In this document: positions 19,301-27,336 of the stretch, one piece after another | Layout: the number at the start of each line of letters is the position of its first letter | Position numbering within the stretch: position 1 is the stretch's first letter | From: CALVGQ01 sp964370435 | GTDB taxonomy: Bacteria; Bacillota_I; Bacilli_A; Erysipelotrichales; Erysipelotrichaceae | Length of the DNA: 58,696 nucleotides | Reading direction: 5' to 3' | NCBI GenBank assembly: GCA_964370435.1 | Contig: CAYJJG010000009.1 | Span: 1-58,696, forward strand | Notes under the pieces: generated by a model | The model's input: only the letters and a program-made list of their open reading frames with translations | Told to the model about the DNA's origin: nothing | Databases searched by the model: none | Made by a program: the position numbers and the translations under genes

Positions 19301-19444
19301 TACACCCCAACGTAAATCACAAAAATGTACCACATCTCCATAATTTTTTGCCAAAGCATTAAGTTTAGGTAATACCTTGCGATGTAAAACATCACGTTCA
19401 TATTGAAAATCTTTAAAAGTACTTGATACGAATATATTTTTCAT
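16349..19444 (-). CDS. DUF4062-NACHT-TPR STAND ATPase
   Basis: The 1031-residue protein has three recognisable parts. Residues 1-~90 are a DUF4062 domain with SSTFKDFQYERD at 7-18, DLRWGV at 43-48 and FLGERYG at 81-87. The central part is a NACHT/STAND P-loop ATPase with Walker A GASGAGKST at 262-270 and Walker B LVIVVDALDQL at 347-357. After a helical middle region, residues ~880-1020 look like TPR repeats (YYKKALAIEED, RALRYYDECI, ALTLYRKSIELAEEGL). The order DUF4062-NACHT-repeats is the architecture of animal TEP1, NWD1 and nephrocystin-3. Bacterial NACHT proteins include anti-phage sensors, so a defence or stress-sensing role is possible but unproven. No effector or partner gene is adjacent. 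It starts 106 bp after the cls stop with no clear terminator between. Confidence 0.85.
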   Translation of the reverse strand: MKNIFVSSTFKDFQYERDVLHRKVLPKLNALAKNYGDVVHFCDLRWGVDTSEASNEQEIASKVLDVCLEEIDRSHPYMLIFLGERYGFAPGKEIINQELNRKDRMLELENIDISITALEIEYGALGNKRSLENTFFFFREMKGNPPAAYNFEDEVCKEKLLLLKERIMKLAGDSVHFYNASYESEKVILEEDFENKLINCFKNLFHSQWQAVAKLNSFEKELKLHHYYRNEKVKNFYGYQAFAKEIVQSFNQVDRKIIALKGASGAGKSTLVSKICSDMEEEGYVVIAFFSGITSMSTNAYDILNTLVYETRNLAYNNQDIEITSNLNDAIEGVAQACDIITEHKKLVIVVDALDQLASNEFRDTLAFLPLKTAPYTKILVSCLDDYQLPEEIPTICMPSLQEEELKGMLDANLISIGKRLPKIVKEEVIKKESAKNPLYIYYTLKILTMMDKEDFKAIAQATAQRIVNKKKQQKEVDINEDMESFTQYYLQIMNALPDSLEQLAAVLLEKIADRTNPSMSSQFTSLIGSSRHGLTESHLEVFVDNFSRLTFAQYTHYISELFMLRDDGRWDFLHQSLRKGAEILIEKYSRSAYDYGDEKLEVMLQDFKKNSNHLSPEKWVEASTKISERSFEILREHVGPYAFSRNVTEPHKMLFILFKNRYRANTRVSLENPVDAIAMEELTYHSIKANEQYFLVEYLAEIYDDATYNSTAVQYLIKDIISYSMQDGGAFLKSFAKSFSSGAFIMEYVKLVSEFFSYTLIDSFGSKLNELEIKVNVLQSCISLNQYLVEYYDNNTIYIDRLADNYSALIDTLQTIGDDRINEVDGLRKEFIALKLKNVEDLKIRLKENEKYEIPTNLRYMYIAIANTYNEILNNLTQMKEEQDTSLSLSYSEKALEYYKKALAIEEDSNIKYHIFNMLWIIAFLFTCEHKRKDYDRALRYYDECITHLPYAVHWIEEELMIYYEAQLVAEKAWVCKHNEDKEKALTLYRKSIELAEEGLSANGINETTKTMLVERIDKSKNFIAELIQV

Positions 19445-19550
19445 ATTAGTCTAACCCCTTTATTCAATAAAGTTATGTCGTTGATGAATTTTAAAATATT
19501 CTAATTATTTTATCCAAGCAAGTCAGGTGAAATTTTTTCATTTTAACTTA

Positions 19551-21083
19551 TTACATTAGTGGTGCAAAAGTTCTTAAAATACCTAACTTAATAAATTTCG
19601 ACATACCTAATTTACCTTTATGAGCGATGTGCTTTAGTGTTATTTCTTGACATTTTATTTGAGTTTCCAAGAAATCTTTTTTTATATCACTTATCACTGA
19701 GTTGCGATATAACCATACTCCACATTCATAGTGTAAACTTAAGCTTCTATAATCTAAATTTATTGTTCCTACAATAGCTGTTTTATCATCACTTATAAAC
19801 ATTTTTGAATGAATAAAACCAGGAGTGTATTCATAAATTTTAACACCTGCTTTAAGCAACTCTTCATAATATGAGCGAGATAAAAAATGAACTATTTTTT
19901 TGTCAGGAATCCCTGGTACTAGTATTCTTACATCCACCCCTGATTTTGCTGAAGTCATAAGTGATACCATCATTTCTCTACTTATAATTAAGTATGGTGT
20001 GGTGATATAAACATAGTTTTCTGCACGATTTAGCATAGACATATAAACAGTTTCTCCAACAGCATCTTTATCTAAAGGTGTATCACCAAAAGGTTGAACA
20101 ATACCATCACTAATATAGGATTCAGTCGGCTTATATAGTGCAAAGTCCTCAATCTTTTCAGTAACTGAACTCCACATCGATAGAAACATAACGGTTAAAT
20201 TATACACTGCATCACCTCGTAACATAACAGCAGTATCTTTCCAATGACCATGCTTTATTTTATGATTAATGTATTCATCTGCTAAATTGATGCCTCCTGT
20301 AAAACCTGTATTACCATCTATTATACATATTTTTCTATGATCACGATTATTAAAGTTAGAATTAAATAAATGATTAAAGCGATTAAAGGCTTTACATTCA
20401 ATATTATACTTGCTAAGCCTTTTAGCAAAGTTAGATGGCAATGTCATTAGGCATCCAAAATCATCAAAAAGAATCCTGACATCAACTCCACTTTGTGCCT
20501 TGCTAATCAAAATTCTTTCTATTTCATACCACATCTTTCCTTCTTCAATAATAAAATATTCTATAAAGATAAATTTATTTGCTTTTTCTAGTTCTGTGAG
20601 CATTGCTTTTAATTTTTCTTCACCTAATTTAAAATATTCTACTTTTGAATTCATATGAGCAGGTGCATGAGCAATTTTACTTAAATACTCTGATTGTCTT
20701 AGTGCTTGCACATCATTTTTTAATAATTCAAAATATTTATTTTTACTATTACCAATAGCTTTTTGAAGTCTATCATCAATTTTTTTATATACTTCTTTTT
20801 TACGCTTACTCACCCTATGACCACTAAAAAAAGCATAAATTAAACCACCAAGTAAAGGTGCTGTAAACATTAGTATAATCCATGGTATCTTATTTTCATT
20901 ATATGTATCTTGAATGATAATATAAAATATACAAAACAAGCTAAGCAGTGGTAGCAAGAATAGCAACAACTCTGAATAATCACCGAGTAAATAGACAAGC
21001 CCAATCAATAAAATAACTTGTAATACGATTGTTATGAGTACTGCTATCAATCTTGTAATAATGTTGGATAATGCTATTTTCAT
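19551..21083 (-). CDS. cls: Cardiolipin synthase (phospholipase D family)
   Basis: The protein joins two phosphatidylglycerols into cardiolipin at the membrane. The N-terminus has two to three membrane helices (~1-65). Two phospholipase-D HKD motifs follow: HRKICIIDG with its GGINLADEY tail, and HSKMFISDD with GTINLDYRS. The length of 510 residues is typical. A longer reading frame begins at 21134, but the ATG at 21083 has AAGGAGG at the right distance and starts directly with the membrane helix, so it is preferred. It begins one base after the stop of the BltD-like acetyltransferase gene and so closes the MarR-MATE-GNAT-GNAT operon. Membrane lipid change plus efflux suggests a response to a membrane-active compound (inference). 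Confidence 0.92.
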   Translation of the reverse strand: MKIALSNIITRLIAVLITIVLQVILLIGLVYLLGDYSELLLFLLPLLSLFCIFYIIIQDTYNENKIPWIILMFTAPLLGGLIYAFFSGHRVSKRKKEVYKKIDDRLQKAIGNSKNKYFELLKNDVQALRQSEYLSKIAHAPAHMNSKVEYFKLGEEKLKAMLTELEKANKFIFIEYFIIEEGKMWYEIERILISKAQSGVDVRILFDDFGCLMTLPSNFAKRLSKYNIECKAFNRFNHLFNSNFNNRDHRKICIIDGNTGFTGGINLADEYINHKIKHGHWKDTAVMLRGDAVYNLTVMFLSMWSSVTEKIEDFALYKPTESYISDGIVQPFGDTPLDKDAVGETVYMSMLNRAENYVYITTPYLIISREMMVSLMTSAKSGVDVRILVPGIPDKKIVHFLSRSYYEELLKAGVKIYEYTPGFIHSKMFISDDKTAIVGTINLDYRSLSLHYECGVWLYRNSVISDIKKDFLETQIKCQEITLKHIAHKGKLGMSKFIKLGILRTFAPLM

Positions 21084-21084
21084 C

Positions 21085-21558
21085 TTAGTTCCTCCTTGTG
21101 TTTCCTTGTTTAACCCGAACCATAATTTGTTCACCTTTTGAATCTTTGAAAAAAGTTTTCTTAAAACCTAATTTTTCATAAAGCTTAATTGCAGTATAAT
21201 TATCTTCATGAACAGATAAGTATATTTTTTTACAACAATAATCCTCTTCCATTTTGCTTAGTATTAACTTCATGGATTTCTTACCCAATCCGATGCCTTG
21301 ATAATTTTTATCAATCATAAATCTATCAAGCCATACTTGTTTAGAAAACAAAAGTTTATTTTCACCATGCATCGCAAAGCCTATTATAGTATCATTTTCG
21401 TAAATGCCATAAAAATTCCATTTTATATTATATGCATCGTTTATAGCATCACATAGGCATTCCGACGATGTTTCTATAAAATGATTCTGCTCACGTTGAA
21501 CCGATAAAACAGTTATTATATTCCATTCTTTTTTTGGAACAATTTTCACACTCAGCAC
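21085..21558 (-). CDS. GNAT acetyltransferase, BltD-like (polyamine N-acetyltransferase?)
   Basis: The 157-residue protein carries the GNAT acetyl-CoA site YQGIGLGKKSM near residue 95 and the C-terminal NYTAIKLYEKLGF motif. The N-terminal pattern SVQREQNHFIETSSECLCDA and the VWLDRFMID segment resemble BltD of B. subtilis, a spermine/spermidine acetyltransferase encoded beside the Blt drug pump. The setting is similar here: a MATE pump gene lies just upstream in the same operon. A GTG start with AAGGAG ten bases upstream is used. Acetylation of a polyamine or cationic drug is the likely role; the substrate is inferred from similarity only. Confidence 0.75.
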   Translation of the reverse strand: MLSVKIVPKKEWNIITVLSVQREQNHFIETSSECLCDAINDAYNIKWNFYGIYENDTIIGFAMHGENKLLFSKQVWLDRFMIDKNYQGIGLGKKSMKLILSKMEEDYCCKKIYLSVHEDNYTAIKLYEKLGFKKTFFKDSKGEQIMVRVKQGNTRRN

Positions 21559-21595
21559 TTTTAATCCACTCCTTGTGTATGGTTCATCCTTTGTT

Positions 21596-22126
21596 TTAAT
21601 TATCCAAAAATATCTTCATTGGTATTGCTTTCATCAGTTTTTTTGCTTTTATTATATCATACTTTTTATCTGTCGAAAGAATATCAACAAAAGGGGTTTT
21701 ATATCCTGCTTTTATTCCTGTATACCTAAATCCGTTTCGTTCATAAAAAGCTAATCTTTTAACTCTTTGCTCATAATTTTCAGCGCTTTTATCACTCATT
21801 GTTTCAATAAAGAGAGTAACTGGTTTATTAGGGTATTTGTCAAATATCACTTTTAATAATTTTGATCCATATCCTTTCGAGTGAATTTTATCATTTACTG
21901 CTATGTAGAAGACAAATAAAGAATCATCTGACTCTATTGTAAATAAAATTCCTACAAATAAATCATTATCATAATATACTTTAAAGTCATAGTTTTTCTT
22001 TAGTATTATGATTCTAATAAGCCACATCGGGATAAGTTCCTCTTTTGGGAAAACTCTTTTCATAAAATCGCATATTTCTTTGTAGTCAGGAAGGTTTCTT
22101 GATAATTTTTTCTCTATTAAATTCAT
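21596..22126 (-). CDS. GNAT family N-acetyltransferase
   Basis: The 176-residue protein shows a GNAT fold. IAVNDKIHSKGYGSKLLKVI holds the acetyl-CoA pyrophosphate-binding R/Q-x-x-G-x-G/A-like loop (here HSKGYG), and RLAFYERNGFRYTG is the C-terminal motif. It is not closely similar to the neighbouring BltD-like protein, so the two are not a recent duplication. An AGAGGAT site precedes the ATG. It lies 13 bp after the MATE gene and 37 bp before the second acetyltransferase gene. The substrate is unknown; context suggests modification of an antimicrobial or polyamine. Confidence 0.75.
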   Translation of the reverse strand: MNLIEKKLSRNLPDYKEICDFMKRVFPKEELIPMWLIRIIILKKNYDFKVYYDNDLFVGILFTIESDDSLFVFYIAVNDKIHSKGYGSKLLKVIFDKYPNKPVTLFIETMSDKSAENYEQRVKRLAFYERNGFRYTGIKAGYKTPFVDILSTDKKYDIIKAKKLMKAIPMKIFLDN

Positions 22127-22139
22127 ATTATAATCCTCT

Positions 22140-23474
22140 CTAATAATGATATTTTACTTTATTCTTTTTGTAAAAATAAACAGATACGCCACTAGCTAAA
22201 AATTCTGCAACTGGCACCGCAAGCCATACTCCATTTAGTTTAAAAATCTGTGGTAAGATTAAGAGTGCAATTACTATAAATACCAAGCATCTCAAAACTG
22301 AAATTGTTGCGGATACTTGTCCATTGGACAATGACGTAAACAAAGCCGAGAAAAAGATATTGAATCCCATGAATAGGTATGCAGGAAGAAATAATAAAAG
22401 TCCATTTCTTGCCATTTCAAAAGTTGCGCTCTCTTTTTCGATAAAAATACTGACAGCTTCATTAGAAAACATTAATGTTAATATAACTACAGCAATTGAA
22501 ACTACTGAAATAATTTTAAAACTTTGCATTATTACCTTATGCATTCCATAGTAATTTTCTTCGCCAAATTTAAATGCGATAATTGAGGATACTCCTAAAG
22601 TATAACCTGTATAAATTGCAGTCTGGAACATTTGTATATATAAAATTACACTTATTGCAGCAACTCCTGCATCACCAACCATACTCATTAAAATAAAATT
22701 GAACATAAGTGTTGTAATTGATGTAGCAAGTGATCCAACAAGTTCTGATGAGCCATTAAACATGGCTTTAGTCAGCATTTTTATATTAAGTTTTGGTTTT
22801 ACAAAATGCAAAGCACCTTTTCTATTGAATAAAAAATAGAAAAATCCAATTCCTCCTGGAAGAGCATATCCAATACCTGTAGCAAGCCCTGCACCTGCAA
22901 TACCCATGTTGAACATGACAGGTGAAATAAGAATATAATCAAGGATGATATTTGTAATACCTCCAATTAGACTTAACGCTAGTCCCAGCACTGGATGTCC
23001 TGCAGTCACCATAAACGACTGGATGAAAACTAAAAAAAATACAGGAACTAAAAATATAGCTAAACTTAACAAATACTCTTTTGTTAAAGAGTATAATGTA
23101 TCACTTATTGTTAACAAATTTAATAACTCATCTGGAAAGAATAAGACTATACCTGAAAGACCAACCCCAAGTACTCCTCCAATAATATAAATCACTGTTA
23201 AAAATTCTTGGGCTTCTCTTTGTTTTCCTTGACCTAGTAATTTTGCAATAATGGCATTACCACCTGTTGCGAACATAAGACCAACTGCCATCACTACTCC
23301 AATTAACGGCATAACTAAATTAACTGACGCTAAAGCACCTTCTCCAATAAATACTGAAACGAAAATACCATCAATAATCGAGTAAGTTGACATGAACACC
23401 ATCATAACTATACTTGGCATTGTGTATTTTAAAAGTCCCTTCATATTGAAATCTCTTGCTAAAGGACTAGTCAT
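22140..23474 (-). CDS. MATE family multidrug efflux transporter
   Basis: The protein has twelve hydrophobic segments and the MatE pattern, with two homologous halves; motifs include PSIVMMVFMSTYSIIDGIFV and GEGALASVNLVMPLIG at the start of the first half. MATE transporters export cationic drugs or metabolites using Na+ or H+. The TTG-initiated longer frame (from 23501) is less likely. The ATG at 23474, giving MTSPLARDFNMKG and 444 residues, overlaps the marR stop by eight bases, the usual spacing for coupled genes. It is the second gene of a five-gene drug-response-like operon. Substrate unknown. Confidence 0.88.
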   Translation of the reverse strand: MTSPLARDFNMKGLLKYTMPSIVMMVFMSTYSIIDGIFVSVFIGEGALASVNLVMPLIGVVMAVGLMFATGGNAIIAKLLGQGKQREAQEFLTVIYIIGGVLGVGLSGIVLFFPDELLNLLTISDTLYSLTKEYLLSLAIFLVPVFFLVFIQSFMVTAGHPVLGLALSLIGGITNIILDYILISPVMFNMGIAGAGLATGIGYALPGGIGFFYFLFNRKGALHFVKPKLNIKMLTKAMFNGSSELVGSLATSITTLMFNFILMSMVGDAGVAAISVILYIQMFQTAIYTGYTLGVSSIIAFKFGEENYYGMHKVIMQSFKIISVVSIAVVILTLMFSNEAVSIFIEKESATFEMARNGLLLFLPAYLFMGFNIFFSALFTSLSNGQVSATISVLRCLVFIVIALLILPQIFKLNGVWLAVPVAEFLASGVSVYFYKKNKVKYHY

Positions 23475-23925
23475 TATCTTTTTTTTTGCTTTCTTCTTCA
23501 AACATTAGTTCTGACAAATATTCGATTATTTCACAAAGTATATCTACATTTTCTTCGCCAAATTTTGCTAAGACTTTACGTTCTATTTCTTCTTCATAAT
23601 CTACAGTGGTTTCATAATCTTTTGGGCTATTAGGGTTTATTGATAAATAAAATACACGCTTATCACTTTCGCTTTGTGTTCTTAAAATATAGCCCTTTTT
23701 ACATAATTGATTAATTTTTTCAGTCACAGAAGGACGAGTAATTTTTAATAAATCTGCTATTTGTGAAGAAGTATATTCGTTTGGGTGTGCTTCAATGATA
23801 TTAAGATATAATGTATCATGGTATGATAATTCACTTTTTTTATCATGAGAATAAAGACGTTTAAGTTCATACAACGCAGTATCGTGTGTTATTTTTTTTA
23901 ACGCTTTTGTTAATTTTCCATTCAT
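23467..23925 (-). CDS. MarR family transcriptional regulator
   Basis: The 152-residue protein is a winged-helix MarR regulator. YTSSQIADLLKITRPSVTEKINQL (residues ~52-75 in two parts) is the recognition region, followed by a wing with GYILRTQSESDKRVFYLS. It heads the operon with a MATE pump, two acetyltransferases and cls, and MarR proteins commonly repress such operons until a phenolic or drug ligand binds. An AGGAGC site precedes the ATG. Its promoter region has repeats of AAGTAATT on either side of the -10 that could be its operator. Confidence 0.9.
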   Translation of the reverse strand: MNGKLTKALKKITHDTALYELKRLYSHDKKSELSYHDTLYLNIIEAHPNEYTSSQIADLLKITRPSVTEKINQLCKKGYILRTQSESDKRVFYLSINPNSPKDYETTVDYEEEIERKVLAKFGEENVDILCEIIEYLSELMFEEESKKKDND

Positions 23926-23972
23926 TTTTTTAGCTCCTTATATTTATATTAAGTTGATTATTTTAAACTAAT

Positions 23973-24016
23973 TACTTAACACTAACTATATTAACCTAAC
24001 CAATTACTTTTGTCAA
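23973..24016 (-). promoter_or_regulatory. Promoter and probable operator of the marR-MATE operon
   Basis: Minus strand: TTGACA (24011-24016), 17-bp spacer, TAATAT (23988-23993). Within and after the promoter, AAGTAATT occurs twice in the same orientation, once in the spacer and once just beyond the -10, with GGTTAG and GTTAG in between. These may be MarR binding sites. Confidence 0.6.
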
Positions 24017-24130
24017 ATAATTGTATATAAACAATTGACTTTAAAGCTTTATTTATCTGAAATAAAGTGTATATATTTATGATATCCGTTACCACATACC
24101 AATTTTCGTTCATTACTGAACACTACATAT

Positions 24131-24178
24131 AAAAAAAACGAAACAATTGAATTCTTATAATCCTCTTGTCTCGTTTCA
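24131..24178 (-). terminator. Probable terminator of the phn-like operon
   Basis: Minus strand: GAAACGA and TTGTTTC form a seven-pair stem (one G-T pair) with a long loop, followed by a run of eight Ts, just after the 5'-nucleotidase stop. Confidence 0.5.
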
Positions 24179-24179
24179 T

Positions 24180-25694
24180 TTATTTAATTATTGTTATATT
24201 GTTACGATGTTGTATCTTTAATGGTGAATTTTTAATAATATACTCTGCAATAATTTCTACCATTTCTTTACCATCATCTTTGATTACTTCACATGATTTT
24301 AATATATTATAATTACCACCTCCTGCAAGACGATAATTATTTACCACCATAGTATAATATTGATCATCGAGAATCGCTTGATTATCTTTAGTCATCTTTA
24401 CTATCCGACTACCATGAGGTTTACTGACATCAACTACATAATCTAGACCATCTACCATATCATATTCATAATGAAGTGGCTTAGGTTGAATAAAGTCTTG
24501 TGATATCACCACTTGATTATCCTTTACAGCAAAATATTTTACTGCTACTTCTAAATATTGTTTTAATTGTGATCCTGTTATTTTTACTTTAATTAAAGTA
24601 TTTGGATAAACATAAGTAGAGACGATATCACGCATCGTTATTTCTTGATTAAAACCTAAAGCATCATTAAATAAAGCGACGGCAGAAAAATCACTTTGAT
24701 AATACTCTTGTTGAATTTGATTTAAGAAGGAAACACAAGGATGTTTATGAATTCTAGCTTCTATTTCATCCTCAATAATTAAATTACCTTGTGCTAGAGT
24801 GCCAACAGGATGATCTAGCCAAATCTGTGTTTGCTGTTCTTCTTCCTCAATTATTTTCATAAGTTGTTGATCCGCTTCATATTCAGCTTTTATTAACTTC
24901 CCTGAAAATGAATTACTTATAGTATCTAATTCAATATAAGCTAACTCTTGTGCATTATGGGCAACTTGTACTACAAAAGTATCTTTTACTTTTTCACAAA
25001 TAGAGCGGTGTTGATGTCCACTAATCAATAGATCAATACCTTCTATTTCACTTATGATTTTATAACCAAAATTATCATTAGCAGGCTTGGGCAAAGGACT
25101 TCCATCAAAGTTCTTTTCAAATCCACCATGATAAACTACTACGATGTAGTCCGTGTTTTCATTGTTTTTAATATACTCAACTGTTCGCTTGGCATATTCA
25201 TAAGCATTTTCAAACTGAAGTCCTTCGATATGTGCGGGAATTTCCCAATTTGGTATATAGTCATTCGTTATCCCAACTAGTGCAATACGCTTATCTTCAA
25301 TCTTTTTTACATCGTAGTTGTAATTAAATATTCCAGCTTTATCTATTATGTTTCCAGTAATACATTTCGCCGCAATATTTTCAATAAACTTATTCAATAT
25401 TTGATGATGATAATTAAAGTCGTGATTGCCAATATTAAAATAATCATAATTTAAATCATTGAAACATTGTGCTACTGGATTAATCTTATCTTCTTGATAT
25501 AAATGATGGTAATACGTTAAAGGACTTCCTTGTAGACAATCACCGTTATCTATCAAGATACTATTCTCATCTTTATGTGCCCTAATAAACTGTGCAAGAC
25601 GTGCTAATCCTTGAGTTGCATAGCTTTTGTCACTGTATTTATAGGGACTAATATAACCATGAATATCAGAAGTAGCTAAAAATTTAATATTCAT
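24180..25694 (-). CDS. 5'-nucleotidase / 2',3'-cyclic phosphodiesterase family protein
   Basis: The 504-residue protein has an N-terminal metallophosphoesterase domain and a C-terminal 5'-nucleotidase domain. Dimetal motifs seen are SDIHGY (8-14), DNGDCLQG, GNHDFNYH, VVYHGGFE and GHQHRS. The C-terminal domain includes the NDALGFNQEIT and NNYRLAGGGNY segments that hold the base. Unlike most relatives, which are exported, it starts directly with MNIKFLATSDIHGY and has no signal peptide, so it should be cytosolic. It lies 2 bp after the second permease gene of a phosphonate-type ABC transporter and is probably part of that transcript. It may therefore release phosphate from the imported compound (inference). 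Confidence 0.88.
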   Translation of the reverse strand: MNIKFLATSDIHGYISPYKYSDKSYATQGLARLAQFIRAHKDENSILIDNGDCLQGSPLTYYHHLYQEDKINPVAQCFNDLNYDYFNIGNHDFNYHHQILNKFIENIAAKCITGNIIDKAGIFNYNYDVKKIEDKRIALVGITNDYIPNWEIPAHIEGLQFENAYEYAKRTVEYIKNNENTDYIVVVYHGGFEKNFDGSPLPKPANDNFGYKIISEIEGIDLLISGHQHRSICEKVKDTFVVQVAHNAQELAYIELDTISNSFSGKLIKAEYEADQQLMKIIEEEEQQTQIWLDHPVGTLAQGNLIIEDEIEARIHKHPCVSFLNQIQQEYYQSDFSAVALFNDALGFNQEITMRDIVSTYVYPNTLIKVKITGSQLKQYLEVAVKYFAVKDNQVVISQDFIQPKPLHYEYDMVDGLDYVVDVSKPHGSRIVKMTKDNQAILDDQYYTMVVNNYRLAGGGNYNILKSCEVIKDDGKEMVEIIAEYIIKNSPLKIQHRNNITIIK

Positions 25695-25696
25695 TA

Positions 25697-26512
25697 TTAC
25701 TCCCCTGTTGCTAAGCGTGTTCTGATGCGGGTTGAAAAATATTCAATAATTAAAACTAATACAATCAGTCCTAATAATAATACACCAACGTCACTCCATC
25801 TTCCTTCACTCATCGCAAATTTAAGTGGAGCTCCTATTCCTCCTGCACCTACTAGTCCTAATACTGATGCATTTTTAACATTAATATCATAACGATAAAT
25901 AATAATAGAAATGATATTAGTCATTAATTGCGGAAGGATACCAAAACGGATTTTTTGAAATGTTGTACATCCTGAAGCATCTAATGCTTCTGATATACCT
26001 GGATCTAAATCTTCAATAACTTCAATAAATAGCTTAGAACACATTCCTATAGAAGTTGCCGCAAGCGTTAATACTCCTGCAAATGCTCCAGGTCCTGTAA
26101 CACGAATAAACATTAATCCATATACAAAAACTGGGAAAGTTCTAAGAATAGTAATTACTAAAATACCAATAGAATTTATCCATTTTGGAGTAATATTTCG
26201 TGAAGCAATGAAAGCTAATGGAACAGAGATTAATGCACCAATAAGTGTTCCTAAAAAACCAATTGCTGCTGTTTCTAGTAGTAAAAATGCTAGTCCTGTA
26301 TCTGTAAAATTAAATGCTATTTCCATATTAGGTGAAAATATTCCACGAATGATGTTTTCAGCAACTACCATACCATGAGATGAAACTCCGTTAAAATCAA
26401 TAGTAAGTAATGAAGGAATAATGATAATACCCAATACAATCGAACTTAAAAGCACTCTAATCCATGTTTTAGGTCTTGACTCATATTGTTTATTTACAGT
26501 TAAATTGCTCAT
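25697..26512 (-). CDS. phnE: Phosphonate-type ABC transporter permease (PhnE, second copy)
   Basis: The 271-residue protein has about six membrane segments and the binding-protein-dependent permease loop. The EAA-type motif is in EALDASGCTTFQKIRFGILPQ, and NVKNASVLGLVGAGGIG is characteristic of PhnE/PtxC permeases. It overlaps the preceding phnE by one base (TAATG). With the paralogue it probably forms a heterodimeric pore. PhnE-type permeases import phosphonates, phosphite or phosphate esters. Confidence 0.88.
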   Translation of the reverse strand: MSNLTVNKQYESRPKTWIRVLLSSIVLGIIIIPSLLTIDFNGVSSHGMVVAENIIRGIFSPNMEIAFNFTDTGLAFLLLETAAIGFLGTLIGALISVPLAFIASRNITPKWINSIGILVITILRTFPVFVYGLMFIRVTGPGAFAGVLTLAATSIGMCSKLFIEVIEDLDPGISEALDASGCTTFQKIRFGILPQLMTNIISIIIYRYDINVKNASVLGLVGAGGIGAPLKFAMSEGRWSDVGVLLLGLIVLVLIIEYFSTRIRTRLATGE

Positions 26513-27336
26513 TAGTTTAATTTCCCCCTAATTCTTCTTGATATAGACTCTATTGTAACTACGACAATGATAAGGGATATTAAAACCATACCAGTTTGTT
26601 GATACTGACGCCATCCTAATGTTTCACTAAGAATTAATCCAATACCTCCTGCTCCAACATATCCTAAGATTGCAGCACTTCGAACATTCATTTCAAAATT
26701 ATATAAAATCATTGAAAAATAGTAAGGTTTAATTTGTGGGTAGATACCATAACGAATTGATTTAATCTTATTAGCACCAGTAGATTCAAGTGCCTCATAA
26801 GGACCCATATCTACAGTTTCTATTTGTTCATACAGCATTTTCGAGGCAATAGAGAAGGTAAATATAGCGATAGCTAGCGTACCTGCAAAAGTTCCAATAC
26901 CAAATACATAAACTGAAATTAAAGCATACACTAAAATAGGTAAAGTTCTTAATAGACTTAAGAAAGTTCTTAATGTAGTTATTACAAAACGATTCTTAAT
27001 AATATTAGTAGCATTTAAAAATGCCATAGGTAGTGCAAAAACAACTCCTACTAAAGTACCAATTACCGACATCGTAAGTGTATCAATAAGTGGTCCCATT
27101 AAAGTATCTAAATAATCAACATCAGGTGGAAACATATTAATTAGTATATCCCAAAAATAATGTCCTCTTTCAATTAATACACTAATATCTGATTCAGTAA
27201 AATCAGCAGAAATCCATACTACTATTAGCACTAAAATAGTAATATACACCGTTGGATTAAATTTCTCTTTTACTTCTTTACCATTAGTTAAAGTATACGT
27301 TTGAGGATAAAATAAGGATTTGATTTTATCTAGCAT
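26512..27336 (-). CDS. phnE: Phosphonate-type ABC transporter permease (PhnE, first copy)
   Basis: The 274-residue membrane protein is homologous to the downstream permease. The EAA-type loop reads EALESTGANKIKSIRYGIYPQ and the PhnE motif reads NVRSAAILGYVGAGGIG. A cytosolic N-terminus of about 35 residues precedes the first helix. It overlaps the phnC coding end by 11 bases, pointing to translational coupling. Two permease genes beside one ATPase and one binding protein is a known layout of phnCDEE systems. Confidence 0.88.
   Translation of the reverse strand: MLDKIKSLFYPQTYTLTNGKEVKEKFNPTVYITILVLIVVWISADFTESDISVLIERGHYFWDILINMFPPDVDYLDTLMGPLIDTLTMSVIGTLVGVVFALPMAFLNATNIIKNRFVITTLRTFLSLLRTLPILVYALISVYVFGIGTFAGTLAIAIFTFSIASKMLYEQIETVDMGPYEALESTGANKIKSIRYGIYPQIKPYYFSMILYNFEMNVRSAAILGYVGAGGIGLILSETLGWRQYQQTGMVLISLIIVVVTIESISRRIRGKLN

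Noticed and set aside
21084..21134. Upstream extension of cardiolipin synthase by 17 residues
   Set aside because: It overlaps the end of the acetyltransferase gene, whereas the ATG at 21083 has AAGGAGG and begins at the membrane helix.
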